Positions 8,465 to 17,195 of a DNA stretch of 64,000 nt are shown one piece after another. Source of the stretch: Cyanobium sp. Cruz CV13-4-11. GTDB taxonomy: Bacteria; Cyanobacteriota; Cyanobacteriia; PCC-6307; Cyanobiaceae. The translations under genes and the position numbers were made by a program. Positions within the stretch are counted from its first letter, which is position 1; every line of letters starts with the position of its first letter. The stretch spans positions 310,001-374,000 of the forward strand of contig NZ_JAGQCH010000001.1 of NCBI RefSeq assembly GCF_024346055.1, written 5' to 3'. A model generated the notes under the pieces. That model saw nothing but the letters and a program-made list of their open reading frames with translations, searched no databases and was not told where the DNA came from.

Positions 8465-8953
8465 TCAGGCCTCCACCTTTTCGCCCAGTTGCAGCAGCAG
8501 CGTCAGGGCGCTGATCGGTGAGGGGCGGAACCCCATGGAGCGGTAGAACGCCGCCGCCTGTTCATCAATCGCGTGCACCAGCAGGGCTCTGGCCCCGATC
8601 AGTTGGCGGGCCTGGAGGCTGCGGCTAATGGCTTCGGCAACCAAAGCATGGCCGAGACCCCGACCCTGATGGCGCCGGTCGACGGCCAGCCGCCCCAGAA
8701 CCACCACGGGCAAAGGGTCCGGCGCGTTGCGCCGCAAACCGCCAGGCACCTCGGCGAGCACGACCGCGCCAGCAGAGAGGCAGACGTAGGCGATCACCTC
8801 ATCGCTTGGCTCAGGGCACACCACCAGCGGGCGTGAGACCCCCTGCCGTTCGTTGTGCCGAGCTCGGTGCCTCAGCCACCGGTTCAGGCTTTCTTCCCCG
8901 CAATCGAATCCATCCAGCTGGTGCTGGTCCCCCAGTGGCTCAGGGGGCCGCAT
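8465..8953 (-). CDS. GNAT acetyltransferase toxin (TacT-like)
   Basis: 162 residues. The start MRPPEPLGDQH, followed by FDCGEESLNRWLR, is the typical N-terminus of TacT/AtaT-type toxins. The acetyl-CoA binding motif appears as GRLAVDRRHQGRGLGHAL (about residues 86-103), and the C-terminal motif as AAAFYRSMGF with the conserved Tyr. Such toxins acetylate aminoacyl-tRNA and stop translation. The gene overlaps the antitoxin gene upstream by 14 nt, the standard arrangement of DUF1778-GNAT modules. No damage is visible, so the module appears functional. Confidence 0.87.
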   Translation of the reverse strand: MRPPEPLGDQHQLDGFDCGEESLNRWLRHRARHNERQGVSRPLVVCPEPSDEVIAYVCLSAGAVVLAEVPGGLRRNAPDPLPVVVLGRLAVDRRHQGRGLGHALVAEAISRSLQARQLIGARALLVHAIDEQAAAFYRSMGFRPSPISALTLLLQLGEKVEA

Positions 8954-9221
8954 GCCAGGGCCGGGGTGCCGCGAGGAGACAATCGAGGTTGGCCTGATCC
9001 CGCTCGGCCAGGGCAGGGTCCTGCAGGTCGTTGAGCAGGGCCTCGCTCTGCTGTGGTGTGAGCGAAAAGAGGGTGCGATCGAGCAGCACCTCGCGGGCGC
9101 GCTCCTGGCAGCTGCGCAGCATGAACTCGGTGCGGCTGGTGCCTTCGGCGGCAGCGGCTTGATCGATCAATTGCCTCTGTTCAGCCGTCGCTCGCAGCTG
9201 CAGCACCTGGTCCCTTCCCAT
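8940..9221 (-). CDS. DUF1778 antitoxin (TacA-like, ribbon-helix-helix)
   Basis: 93 residues from ATG 9221 (101 from ATG 9245). A ribbon strand (VLQLRATAEQ) is followed by helix LIDQAAAAEG and then TSRTEFMLRSC, the DUF1778 signature. The C-terminal part is a helical neutralising arm ending in a short basic tail that overlaps the toxin gene by 14 nt. Ribbon-helix-helix antitoxins bind the operator over their own start and repress the pair; here the upstream DNA contains a near-repeat of CATACA. The longer start is less likely if the TACAAT element that overlaps ATG 9245 is the -10 box. Paired with the GNAT toxin just downstream. Confidence 0.85.
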   Translation of the reverse strand: MGRDQVLQLRATAEQRQLIDQAAAAEGTSRTEFMLRSCQERAREVLLDRTLFSLTPQQSEALLNDLQDPALAERDQANLDCLLAAPRPWHAAP

Positions 9222-9224
9222 CCG

Positions 9225-9275
9225 ACTGCCTGTATGTAGGGACATTGTATGGCGCGTGGGCATGGACTTCAGACT
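9225..9275 (-). promoter_or_regulatory. Possible promoter/operator of the toxin-antitoxin operon
   Basis: On the minus strand a perfect -10 hexamer TACAAT lies at about 9244-9249. Seventeen bases upstream is CTGAAG, only a half match to a -35 box. The sequence CATACA around the -10 box recurs 15 bp downstream (ACATACA), forming a short direct repeat that could be an operator for the ribbon-helix-helix antitoxin. Transcription would begin near 9237, favouring ATG 9221 as the antitoxin start. Assigned by eye only. Confidence 0.35.
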
Positions 9276-10096
9276 GGCGCCATCCCACCTGCTCCCTCTG
9301 CAGTTCCGTAACCAGCAGCCCCACCCCAGCCATCGCTCCAAATCCCACCCTCTCCCGGCTGCTGGCGCCCCTATCCATTGTTCTGCTGGTGGTGTTCCTG
9401 GCCGCCGTGCTCACCATCTCCATGCCGCCCAGGCTCCTGGATCCCCAGTGGCAGCTTCAGGCCATCGCCGTTCTGGTCAACAGCGCCTCCCTGGCTCTGA
9501 TCGGTGCCCTGCTGCTTCCGCTGGCGGTGTGGGTCGACCCCGACAACCAGCGCCTGCGGGCGCGCCGCAACGCCTGCCGTCGCTGGGCCCTGGCCGCCGC
9601 GATCGGCTTCCTGCTGTTGATCCCCCTGCAGGGGCTTGCCGGCTGGAGGGCCTACAGCACCGTCACGGGCAGCCGGCAGCAGCAGATCAGCCAGTCGACC
9701 CAGAGGCTCGATGATCTGCGCCAGACCATCCGTTCCGCCACCAGCCACCAGGAGCTGCAGGCCGGCGTGCAGAAGCTCTTCGGCCCTAACGCCGGCCTTT
9801 CGCCCGCCGAACTGGGAACCCCCATGAGCGAACTGCGCAACATGCTGCTGGCCCGGGCCGAGCAGGCCTCCCGGCAACTGATGCAGCAGGTCGAGGCGCA
9901 GGCGGCGATCAAGCCCGATCAGCTGGTGAAGGAAACCCTCCGGATCGCCATCTCAGTGCTGGCCTATGCCGTCGGCTTCGCGTTCCTGGCGGGCGTGCTG
10001 CCGCGGGGCTCAGGCGCCGCAGCCCCCCGCGTCGAGGGGTGGATCGCGACTACCTCCGGCAACTGGCGGAGTAAACCAGCTAGCCCGCGGCCGTGA
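9245..10096 (+). CDS. HpsJ-like four-helix membrane protein
   Basis: Up to 283 residues. Membrane segments are seen at about residues 39-60, 72-98, 113-135 and 238-258. Between the third and fourth is a soluble, glutamine/arginine-rich coiled segment (SRQQQISQSTQRLDDLRQ ... TSHQELQAGVQKL). This layout, with a QxQI...RLxxLRxxI...SxxELQ core, matches the HpsJ-like family of cyanobacteria, some of which are associated with cyanoexosortases or surface polysaccharide and motility clusters. The start is uncertain: the only in-frame candidates are TTG 9245 or weaker codons before residue 39, and the first 30 residues look non-coding. A link to the adjacent exosortase-substrate pseudogene is tempting but unproven. 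The 3' end overlaps the convergent RNase gene by 17 nt. Confidence 0.6.
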   Translation: MYGAWAWTSDWRHPTCSLCSSVTSSPTPAIAPNPTLSRLLAPLSIVLLVVFLAAVLTISMPPRLLDPQWQLQAIAVLVNSASLALIGALLLPLAVWVDPDNQRLRARRNACRRWALAAAIGFLLLIPLQGLAGWRAYSTVTGSRQQQISQSTQRLDDLRQTIRSATSHQELQAGVQKLFGPNAGLSPAELGTPMSELRNMLLARAEQASRQLMQQVEAQAAIKPDQLVKETLRIAISVLAYAVGFAFLAGVLPRGSGAAAPRVEGWIATTSGNWRSKPASPRP

Positions 10097-12125
10097 AGCG
10101 CAGCAGGTCCCGCAGGGAATCCACCTGCTGCAGCCGCACCAGCAGGGTATCGCCGGGGCAGGGATCACCATGGCACTCGGCGGCCAGGTCCATGGCCAGA
10201 TCAGGGAGATGCACCAGGCCGAGCCGGTCCTGGGGCCGCAGCCAGCGCAGGAACAGCCCCGGCCACTGGTGCTGTTCCTGGGCCTCAAACCACACCTGCT
10301 GCCAGTGGCGCTGGTCCTCCCGGGCGATCTGCAGGCCCTGGCGGATGGCCCCCTCCAGGTCGCCCAGCAGGGCACCCAGCTCCGCCTCCTCCAGCATCGG
10401 CTGCCCCTGCTGGTGGGCCAGCAGCTGGCGCTGCACCAGCAGGTCGTTGTAGCGGCGGATCGGTGAGGTGGCCTGCACGTAACAGGGCAGGCCCAGGGAG
10501 AAGTGGGGAGCGGGAGTGGTGCCGAGAAGTCCCCGGCTGAGGCAGCGCTTGATGGCCGCATGGCGCACCGGGCCGGCCGGCAGACTGGCGAGCTCCACCT
10601 CAGGCGGCAGCTCCGCCGTCAGCTGGCTGCGGTAGGGCAGGGCCAGGCCCTGCTCCTGGCCGTGGCGGGCGATCACGGCACCGGCCAGGATCATGGCCTC
10701 GGCCACCAGCGTGCGCGAGGGCGACGGCTCGGTGATCTCCAGCTGGGCCCCCAGCTCGTCGCAGCGGATCCGGCCTTCGGGTTGATCCAGATCGAGGCCC
10801 CCCCGGGCCAGCCGCCAGCGGCGCCGGCGCTCCATCAGGGCGTGGATCTCATTGAGGTAGCGCTCCTGGGGCGGGGCCAGCTCGATCAGCTCATCGGCAT
10901 CCGCATAAGTGAGCCGATAGGCGGGCCGCACCCAGCTGGGCTCGAGCCCGTAGCCGGCCACGGCGCCGTCCTCGGCCAGCTCCACCCACAGGCTCAGGGC
11001 CGCGCTGCGCTGGCCCATGCGCAGGCTCATGGGGCCGGTGCTGAGCACCTCGGGGAACATCGGCAGCGGCCCCCGGGCCAGGTAGAGGCTGCTGGCCCGG
11101 CGCCGGGCTTCTGTGTCGAGGGGGCTGTCCGCCGCCACCAGCCGGCCGGGGTCGGCGATGTGGATCCACAGCCGCGCCGCCCCATCGGGCCCGTGCTCCA
11201 GGCAGAGGCCGTCGTCAATGTCGCGGGTGTCCGCATCGTCGATGGTGACGGTGTGCAGGCCGGTGAGGTCGCGGCGGCGCTCGTCACCGGGAAGCTCCGT
11301 TGCGGCCAGCTCCACCAGCCGAAGGGCCTCGGCCTCAAGCTCTGCAGAGAAGCCCGCCTGCCAGGTGGTGCTCTCCAGGGAGGGGAGATGGTGCCGTTCC
11401 CACTGGCCCAGGTCCACCAGCAGGTGCCGGATCGGCGAGGCCTCCATCGCGCAGTGGGCCGCCTGCAGGGCGCGGTGCAGGTCGTCGGGGAGGGGGCGGC
11501 TGGTGTCGCCGCTGGCCCATTCCCGCAGCAGGGCCAGGTGCTGGCGCTGCTCGGGATCGAGCTGCTGAGGATCGACCGGGCGGCGCTGGCGCAGGGCGTC
11601 CTGCCACTGACGCCGACGCTGCTCGGCCAGGTGCTGGCGGCGGGCCTCCCGCCGTAGCCGGCGCACATCCACCAGCGGCCGGGCCTCCACCTGCTGCTGG
11701 CGCCAGCGGAACAGGGTCTGGGGACCTTGCAGCCAGAGCCAGCAGGCGGCCCTCTGAATGGGGTCGCCACCGTCGCCGATCAGGTCGACGAAGTCCCCCA
11801 GCTCCAGGGACGCCGGGTCGTCGAGCAGCAACAGCCAGGCCGCCCCCAGCTCCCGGGGGCTGGGGGCGGCCTGCTGCAACGTCTGGGCATTCAGCCCCCA
11901 GGGGGGCTGGGACAGGCGTGATGGCGGCGATTGATCGCCAGGAAGAGCAGCCAGCAGATCAAGCTGCCGGACCCCCCTCTGGGCGGCCTTGGCCTCGAAA
12001 CCCACCTTGAGATCGAGGCGCGTGCCCTTCTCTGCCACGACGACCGCCAGCAAGCTGCGGCTGTCGTCGTGGAGGCCGACCAGATCACCCGCCGTGAACC
12101 GTCGCGAGGCGGAGACGGAGGGCAA
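10080..12125 (-). CDS. rnb: RNase II/R-family exoribonuclease
   Basis: 681 residues from TTG 12125. The catalytic RNB domain shows the metal-binding cluster HTVTIDDADTRDIDDGLCLE at about residues 288-307, then IHIADPGRLV, the ARR...LYLARGPLPMFPEVLS segment and the C-terminal part of the active site YVQATSPIRRYNDLLVQRQ. The N-terminal region is short and lacks clear cold-shock domains; a degenerate S1-like stretch ends the protein. This is the cyanobacterial RNase II-type 3'-5' exonuclease for RNA decay and tRNA maturation. It follows rpsR with a single base between the rpsR stop and the TTG, so it is cotranscribed with rpmG-rpsR. TTG is the best placed start; no ATG occurs near. Confidence 0.9.
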   Translation of the reverse strand: MPSVSASRRFTAGDLVGLHDDSRSLLAVVVAEKGTRLDLKVGFEAKAAQRGVRQLDLLAALPGDQSPPSRLSQPPWGLNAQTLQQAAPSPRELGAAWLLLLDDPASLELGDFVDLIGDGGDPIQRAACWLWLQGPQTLFRWRQQQVEARPLVDVRRLRREARRQHLAEQRRRQWQDALRQRRPVDPQQLDPEQRQHLALLREWASGDTSRPLPDDLHRALQAAHCAMEASPIRHLLVDLGQWERHHLPSLESTTWQAGFSAELEAEALRLVELAATELPGDERRRDLTGLHTVTIDDADTRDIDDGLCLEHGPDGAARLWIHIADPGRLVAADSPLDTEARRRASSLYLARGPLPMFPEVLSTGPMSLRMGQRSAALSLWVELAEDGAVAGYGLEPSWVRPAYRLTYADADELIELAPPQERYLNEIHALMERRRRWRLARGGLDLDQPEGRIRCDELGAQLEITEPSPSRTLVAEAMILAGAVIARHGQEQGLALPYRSQLTAELPPEVELASLPAGPVRHAAIKRCLSRGLLGTTPAPHFSLGLPCYVQATSPIRRYNDLLVQRQLLAHQQGQPMLEEAELGALLGDLEGAIRQGLQIAREDQRHWQQVWFEAQEQHQWPGLFLRWLRPQDRLGLVHLPDLAMDLAAECHGDPCPGDTLLVRLQQVDSLRDLLRFTAAG

Positions 12126-12126
12126 C

Positions 12127-12348
12127 TCAGCCTTCGGGATTCACGAAGGGCAGCAGGGCCACGATGCGCGCCCGCTTGACGGCATTGGTGAGATCGCGCT
12201 GCTGCTTGGCCGTCAGGCCGGTGAGGCGGCGGGGGAGGATCTTGCCGCGCTCGGTGATGAACTTCTTGAGCAGATCGACGTCCTTGTAGTCGATCGGATC
12301 ACCGGGCTTGATCGGCGACAGGCGCTTCTTGAAGAAGGAACTGGACAT
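12127..12348 (-). CDS. rpsR: 30S ribosomal protein S18
   Basis: 73 residues, a normal length for cyanobacterial S18. The conserved core [19 protein letters not shown], then LPRRLTGL and [16 protein letters not shown], is complete; it binds 16S rRNA in the platform beside S6 and S11. It lies 89 bp downstream of rpmG and directly before the RNase II gene. The rpmG-rpsR order is the usual cyanobacterial and plastid arrangement. Confidence 0.98.
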
Positions 12349-12437
12349 GGGAACGGAGTGATGGAACGAAAAGAGGGAACTGCCGCTGCAGGGGCCGCGG
12401 GACGATCAGGTGATGGGATTCCGCAGGGAATCCAGGC

Positions 12438-12632
12438 TCACTTGATCTCCTTGTGGACGGTGGGGGCGTTGCAGTGGGGGCAGAACTTCTTGAGTTCAAT
12501 CCGTTCGGTGGTGTTGCGGCGGTTCTTCTGGGTCGTGTAACGGGACACGCCAGGGGACCGCTTGGCGGGGTTGGACCGGCATTCGGTGCACTCGAGGGTG
12601 ATCACCAGCCGGACGCCCTTGTTCTTGGCCAT
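12438..12632 (-). CDS. rpmG: 50S ribosomal protein L33
   Basis: 64 residues, with the zinc-ribbon cysteines visible as CTEC near residues 15-18 and CPHC near 51-54. The central [18 protein letters not shown] is the family core. L33 sits in the large subunit near the E site. This is the first gene of the rpmG-rpsR-RNase II operon. Its promoter must lie in 12633-12744, the 112 bp shared with the divergent pheT gene, where I see no convincing box. Confidence 0.98.
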   Translation of the reverse strand: MAKNKGVRLVITLECTECRSNPAKRSPGVSRYTTQKNRRNTTERIELKKFCPHCNAPTVHKEIK

Positions 12633-12744
12633 GGAAGGACGTTGCGCCGCGGATGCGTTGCAGAGAGACGATCCTGCACCCTACCTCCCGATGGGACAGG
12701 CTCTGATCGCTTCCTAAGCTGCACGGCTGCTGTGCAATCCTCCG

Positions 12745-15201
12745 ATGCTGGTTTCGCTCCAATGGCTCCGGGAGCTGGTCAGCGTTGAACCGGCCGCTCT
12801 TGAGCCAGAGCACCTGGCGGAGCGCCTCTCGATCGCCGGTTTCGAGGTGGAGGCCATCGAGGATCTCGCGGCCCGGGCGGCCGGTGTGGTGGTGGGCCAC
12901 GTGCTCCAGCGCGATCCCCACCCCAACGCCGACAAGCTCAGCGTCTGCAAAGTGGATGTGGGGGCCGGCGAACCGCTTCAGATCGTCTGCGGCGCCCCGA
13001 ATGTGCGCCAGGGCCTGCACGTGCCCGTGGCCCTGGTCGGCAGCACCCTGCCGGCAGTGGGGCTGACGATCAAACCGGCCGAACTGCGCGGAGTGGCCAG
13101 CAGCGGCATGATCTGCTCCCTGCGGGAGCTGGGCCTCGACGACGGCAGCGACGGCATCGCCGAGCTCGACCGACTGCTGACCAGCGTGCCCCCCCTCGGC
13201 ACCGCGGTGGGCCCGCTGCTGGGCCTCGACGACCAGGTGCTGGAGCTGGCGATCACCGCTAACCGGCCCGATGGCCTGTCGATGCGGGGCATCGCCCGGG
13301 AGGTGGCGGCCCTCAGCGGCGGCCGCACCACCTTCCCCGCGGCGGCGCCCGTGGTGGCGGCCGAGCCCCTGGCCGCAGCGGCGGCCGACCGTGAGGCCAT
13401 CGAGGCGGGGGGGCTGTTCAGCCTGACCGCCCTCGACGGCCTGCGGGTGGGCCCCTCCCCGGACTGGCTGCGCCAGCGGCTGGAGCGGGCCGGTGTGCGC
13501 CCCATCAACAACGTGGTCGACATCACCAACCTGGTGATGCTGGAAACCGGCCAGCCCCTGCACGCCTTCGACCGGGATCGCCTGGGGGCGCTCACCGGCG
13601 GCACGCCTGAGCCGGCCCGCATCGGCCTGCGCCAGGGCCGCAGCGGTGAGGTCTTCGTGGCCCTCGACGGCCAGGAGCGCACCCTGAGCGAAGAGGCCCT
13701 GGTGGTCACCTGCGGTGACCACCCCATCGCCCTGGCCGGGGTGATGGGGGGCCTCGCCGTGGCCGTCACAGAATCCACCACCGCCATCTGGCTGGAGGCG
13801 GCCGTGTTCGCCCCCCAGGCCGTGCGCCGCTCCGCCCGCAGCGTCGGACTGCGCAGCGAAGCCTGCAGCCGTTTCGAGAAGGGGGTGCCGCGGGAGATCA
13901 CCCTGGCCGCCGCCGACCGGGCCGTGGCCCTGCTGCAGGAGCTGGCCGGAGCCCGGGTGGAGGGGCGCTGGCTGCACCAGCGGCCCCCGTCCCCCCAGCC
14001 GCCCCTGCCCCTGCGCCGCGACGCCCTCCATAACCTGCTGGGCCCCATCGTGGTGGATGGAGAGGCGCAGGATTTGGAGGACGCTCGCATCACCGCCACC
14101 CTCGAGGCCCTCGGCTGCGTCCTTCTGGAGGACGGGGATGGCTGGCAGGTGCGGGTGCCGCCCGAGCGCGCCATGGACCTCAAGCGCGAGGTGGACCTGA
14201 TTGAGGAGGTGGCCCGGCTGGTGGGTTACGACCACTTCGCCGCCCACCTGCCCGATCCCCTGATCCCCGGGGGCCTGGAGCCGGCCCAGCAGCTGGAGCG
14301 ACGCCTGCGCCGCGCCCTCTGCGCCGCCGGCCTGCAGGAAATCGTGTCGTTGTCGCTGGTGGCGGCGGCACCGGGGCGGGTTCCGCTGGCCAATCCGCTC
14401 CTGGCCGACTACGGCCACCTGCGCGACAACCTGCACCAGGAGCTGCTCCAGGCCGCCCGCCGCAACCTGCAGGCCTCCCTGCCGGGGTTCTGGGGCTTCG
14501 AAATCGGCCGCGTGTTCCCCGGCGGTGCAGCCAGCGGTGAGGAGCGCCATGGGGAACGCACCCTGCTGGTGGGGGTGATCGCCGGGGAGCGGCGCGGCGA
14601 ACGCTGGCGCAGCTCCGGCAAGCCTGCCCCCCCGGACTACTTCCAGGCCCGCGGCGTGCTCCAGGCCGGTCTTGAGCCCCTGCGCCTGCCCCTGGAGGAT
14701 CGTCCCCTGACCGACGCGCCTCTGCTGCACCCGGGGCGCGCCGCCAAGCTGGTGGTGGAAGGCAAGCCCGCGGGTTGGTTCGGCCAACTCCACCCGGCTG
14801 AAGCCGACGCCCTCGACCTGCCCGCCGCCACCTACGTCTTCCAGCTGGAGCTGGAGCCGTTGCTCAGCGCCGGCACCCGCCGCAACCGCTGGCAGCCGGC
14901 CTTCCGCTCCTTCGCCACGGTGCCGGCCTCCGAGCGCGACCTGGCCCTTGTCGTTCCCACCGACACCAGCGCCGCCTCCCTGCTGGCGGCGATCCGCAAG
15001 GCGGGCAAGCCGCTGCTGGAGCAGGCCGAACTGGTGGACCGCTACGAAGGCGCCCAGCTGGAAGTGGGCCGCTGCAGCCAGGCCTTCCGGTTGCGCTACC
15101 GCGACAGCGCCCGCACCCTCACCGACGAGGAGGTGGAGGCGGCCCATGGCCGGGTGCGCGAAGCCCTGGAGCGCCAGTTCGGGGCCGAGCAGCGCCGCTA
15201 G
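12745..15201 (+). CDS. pheT: Phenylalanyl-tRNA synthetase beta subunit
   Basis: 818 residues, in the usual 790-820 range. In order: the N-terminal part, the EMAP-like tRNA-binding domain (VVVGHVLQRDPHPNADKL at about 50-67), the B3/B4 editing domain (NRPDGLSMRGIAREVAAL, then INNVVDITNLVMLETGQPLH), the B5 domain, a catalytic-like core (FEIGRVFPG) and the C-terminal anticodon-binding FDX-ACB domain (VPASERDLALVVP). The alpha subunit (pheS) is not in the window, so the two subunits are unlinked, as in other cyanobacteria. Start ATG 12745. The stop TAG shares the CTAG palindrome with the stop of the convergent rlmD gene. Confidence 0.97.
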   Translation: MLVSLQWLRELVSVEPAALEPEHLAERLSIAGFEVEAIEDLAARAAGVVVGHVLQRDPHPNADKLSVCKVDVGAGEPLQIVCGAPNVRQGLHVPVALVGSTLPAVGLTIKPAELRGVASSGMICSLRELGLDDGSDGIAELDRLLTSVPPLGTAVGPLLGLDDQVLELAITANRPDGLSMRGIAREVAALSGGRTTFPAAAPVVAAEPLAAAAADREAIEAGGLFSLTALDGLRVGPSPDWLRQRLERAGVRPINNVVDITNLVMLETGQPLHAFDRDRLGALTGGTPEPARIGLRQGRSGEVFVALDGQERTLSEEALVVTCGDHPIALAGVMGGLAVAVTESTTAIWLEAAVFAPQAVRRSARSVGLRSEACSRFEKGVPREITLAAADRAVALLQELAGARVEGRWLHQRPPSPQPPLPLRRDALHNLLGPIVVDGEAQDLEDARITATLEALGCVLLEDGDGWQVRVPPERAMDLKREVDLIEEVARLVGYDHFAAHLPDPLIPGGLEPAQQLERRLRRALCAAGLQEIVSLSLVAAAPGRVPLANPLLADYGHLRDNLHQELLQAARRNLQASLPGFWGFEIGRVFPGGAASGEERHGERTLLVGVIAGERRGERWRSSGKPAPPDYFQARGVLQAGLEPLRLPLEDRPLTDAPLLHPGRAAKLVVEGKPAGWFGQLHPAEADALDLPAATYVFQLELEPLLSAGTRRNRWQPAFRSFATVPASERDLALVVPTDTSAASLLAAIRKAGKPLLEQAELVDRYEGAQLEVGRCSQAFRLRYRDSARTLTDEEVEAAHGRVREALERQFGAEQRR

Positions 15202-16568
15202 CGGCGTTCCAGGGCCGCCAGGGCCTCCACATGGCTGGTGTTGGGGAAGAAGTCGATCGGCTGCACCCAGTTCAGCCGGTAGACACCGGAGGCACACAGC
15301 TGGGCCAGGTCGCGGGCCAGGGCCGCCGGATCGCAGCTCACGTAGGCGATGCGGCTGGGTGGCGCCGCCAGGATGGCCGCCGTGGCGGCAGGGCTCAGCC
15401 CCTTGCGGGGCGGATCCAGCACCAGGGCCTGCATGCCCTGCAGCCGCTCCTCCAGCACCAGGGGCACATCGGCCTGCTCAAACTGCGCCCGACCCTCCAG
15501 GTCATTGGCGGCGGCGTTGAGCCGGGCCATGGCCACGGCGCGGGGATGCAGCTCCAGGCCGGTGACATGCCAGCCGGCGGCGGCCAGGGGCAGGCTGTAG
15601 GTGCCGATGCCGCAGTAGGCATCCAGCAGGGAGGCATCGCCCGGCCCGGGGCCGAGGGCCTCGATCAGGTGCGGTACCAGCCGTTCGGCCTGGCGGGTAT
15701 TGACCTGGAAGAAGGTGTCAGCGGCGATGCGGAAGCGCAGGCCGGCAAAGGTTTCGTTCAGCCAGTCCCGGCCTCGGATCGCCCGGGTCTCGTCGCCCAT
15801 CAGCCGATTGGTGGGCAGGGGCTGAAGGTTGAGGCAGACGCCCACCAGCTCGGGCCAGCGCCGCCGCCAGGCGTCGGCCAGGTCCTCGAGGCCGGGCAGG
15901 TCGTCATGGCTGCTGATCAGGGTGAGGAGCAGCTCGCCGGTGGCCACCCCCACCCGCAGGCCGAGGTGGCGCAGACCCGGGGTCTCATCCGCGTCCGGGT
16001 CGCCGCCGTGGCGGTCGATCGGCCAGTCGCTGGCCTCCAGATCCGCCTTGAGCGGCGCGATCATGGCGTCGATCCTGGGGTCGAGCACCGGGCAGCGGGC
16101 CATGTTGACGATCCGATGCGACCCGCGCCGGTAGTAACCGGCCCGCAGGGTGCCGTCGGCACTGCGCTCCAGGGGAACCAGGGCCCGGTTGCGATACCCG
16201 AGGGTGGGGCTGGCCGCCAGCAGGGGCCGTACCGGCGCATTCAGACCGCCGATGCGCTGCAGGGTCTGCTCCAGGCTGCGCTGCTTCCACTCGGCCTCGG
16301 CGGCGTCCTCGAGGGGCTGCAGGCTGCAGCCGCCACAGTTGTCGGCCAGGATGCAGGGGGCGCGCCGGCGCTGGGGAGAGGCTGTGACCACCCGTTGCAG
16401 CTGGCCCACCAGATGGCGCCGGGCCACGGCCTGGAGGCGCACCTGCACCATGTCACCGGGTAGAGCGCCGCTGACGAACACCACCTGGCCGTCATGGCGC
16501 CCCACCCCCTGGCCGTCATGGCCGAGATCGGTGATCTCCAACTGCAGCTTTTCGCCCACCGAGGCCAT
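15198..16568 (-). CDS. rlmD: 23S rRNA (uracil-C5)-methyltransferase, RlmD/RumA type
   Basis: 456 residues. An N-terminal TRAM domain (about 1-62) is followed by the iron-sulfur cluster cysteines, seen as C-x5-C-x2-C (CILADNCGGC) with a fourth Cys in MARCPVLDPR. The SAM-binding domain contains LLDAYCGIGTYSLPLA and the catalytic loop YVSCDPAALARDL with its nucleophilic cysteine. The family methylates U1939 or a nearby uridine of 23S rRNA; exact site specificity (RlmD versus RlmC-like) cannot be told from sequence. The stop is shared head-on with pheT (4 nt overlap). The gene diverges from apcD. Confidence 0.88.
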   Translation of the reverse strand: MASVGEKLQLEITDLGHDGQGVGRHDGQVVFVSGALPGDMVQVRLQAVARRHLVGQLQRVVTASPQRRRAPCILADNCGGCSLQPLEDAAEAEWKQRSLEQTLQRIGGLNAPVRPLLAASPTLGYRNRALVPLERSADGTLRAGYYRRGSHRIVNMARCPVLDPRIDAMIAPLKADLEASDWPIDRHGGDPDADETPGLRHLGLRVGVATGELLLTLISSHDDLPGLEDLADAWRRRWPELVGVCLNLQPLPTNRLMGDETRAIRGRDWLNETFAGLRFRIAADTFFQVNTRQAERLVPHLIEALGPGPGDASLLDAYCGIGTYSLPLAAAGWHVTGLELHPRAVAMARLNAAANDLEGRAQFEQADVPLVLEERLQGMQALVLDPPRKGLSPAATAAILAAPPSRIAYVSCDPAALARDLAQLCASGVYRLNWVQPIDFFPNTSHVEALAALERR

Positions 16569-16690
16569 GTGCGATCCGCACCACTGCTGCGACCCTATCG
16601 GGGGTCGTGCAAAGGGGCGTTACACCTTGCGCCTGAAGCCCGGGCTGGGGCCCTGATCTCGATAGGATTCGCCAGACTGTGGTCGCTGCT

Positions 16691-17185
16691 ATGAGCGTCG
16701 TTCGCGATCTGATCCTCCAGGCCGATGATCAGCTCCGCTATCCAACGGGCGGCGAGCTGCGCGCGATGGTGGAGTTCCTCAGTGGGGGAGCCCGCAGGCT
16801 GAGCGTCGTCCGGGTGCTGACCGACAACGAGAAGAAGATCGTCGCCGAGGCCTCCAAGCAGCTGTTCCTGCGCAAGCCGGACTACGTGGCCCCCGGCGGC
16901 AACGCCTTCGGTCAGAAGCAGCGGGCCCAGTGCCTGCGGGACTACAGCTGGTACCTGCGCTTGGTCACCTACGGGATCCTGGCCGGCAGCACCGAACTGA
17001 TCCAGCAGATCGGCGTGGTGGGCGCCCGCGAGATGTACAACAGCCTGGGCGTCCCCCTGCCCGGCATGGTGGAAGCCATGCGCACCCTCAAGGAGGCGGC
17101 CCTGGTGCTGCTGGGCGGCGAGGAGGCCACCTTGGCCGGCCCCTACTTCGACTACCTGATCCAGGGCCTGCAGACCTCCACCTAG
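16691..17185 (+). CDS. apcD: Allophycocyanin alpha-B subunit
   Basis: 164 residues from ATG 16691 (a GTG at 16679 would add four). The start MSVVRDLILQADDQLRYP distinguishes ApcD from ApcA. The chromophore site is Cys81 in QCLRDYSWYLRLVTYG, which carries phycocyanobilin by thioether linkage. The globin-like fold continues with GAREMYNSLGVPLPGMVEAM and ends with PYFDYLIQ. ApcD is a minor terminal emitter in the phycobilisome core and favours energy transfer to photosystem I. It stands alone, away from apcABC, as is usual. A strong terminator follows about 95 bp downstream. Confidence 0.92.
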   Translation: MSVVRDLILQADDQLRYPTGGELRAMVEFLSGGARRLSVVRVLTDNEKKIVAEASKQLFLRKPDYVAPGGNAFGQKQRAQCLRDYSWYLRLVTYGILAGSTELIQQIGVVGAREMYNSLGVPLPGMVEAMRTLKEAALVLLGGEEATLAGPYFDYLIQGLQTST

Positions 17186-17195
17186 GAAGACCATC

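Noticed and set aside
7719-8546. A 275-residue open frame on the + strand over the transposase remnant
   Set aside because: Proline/arginine-rich without motifs, while the minus strand shows transposase signatures.
12496-15297. A 933-residue open frame opposite pheT
   Set aside because: It is a shadow caused by the GC-rich third positions of pheT; its composition is Gly/Ala/Gln/His-rich and it has no family motif.
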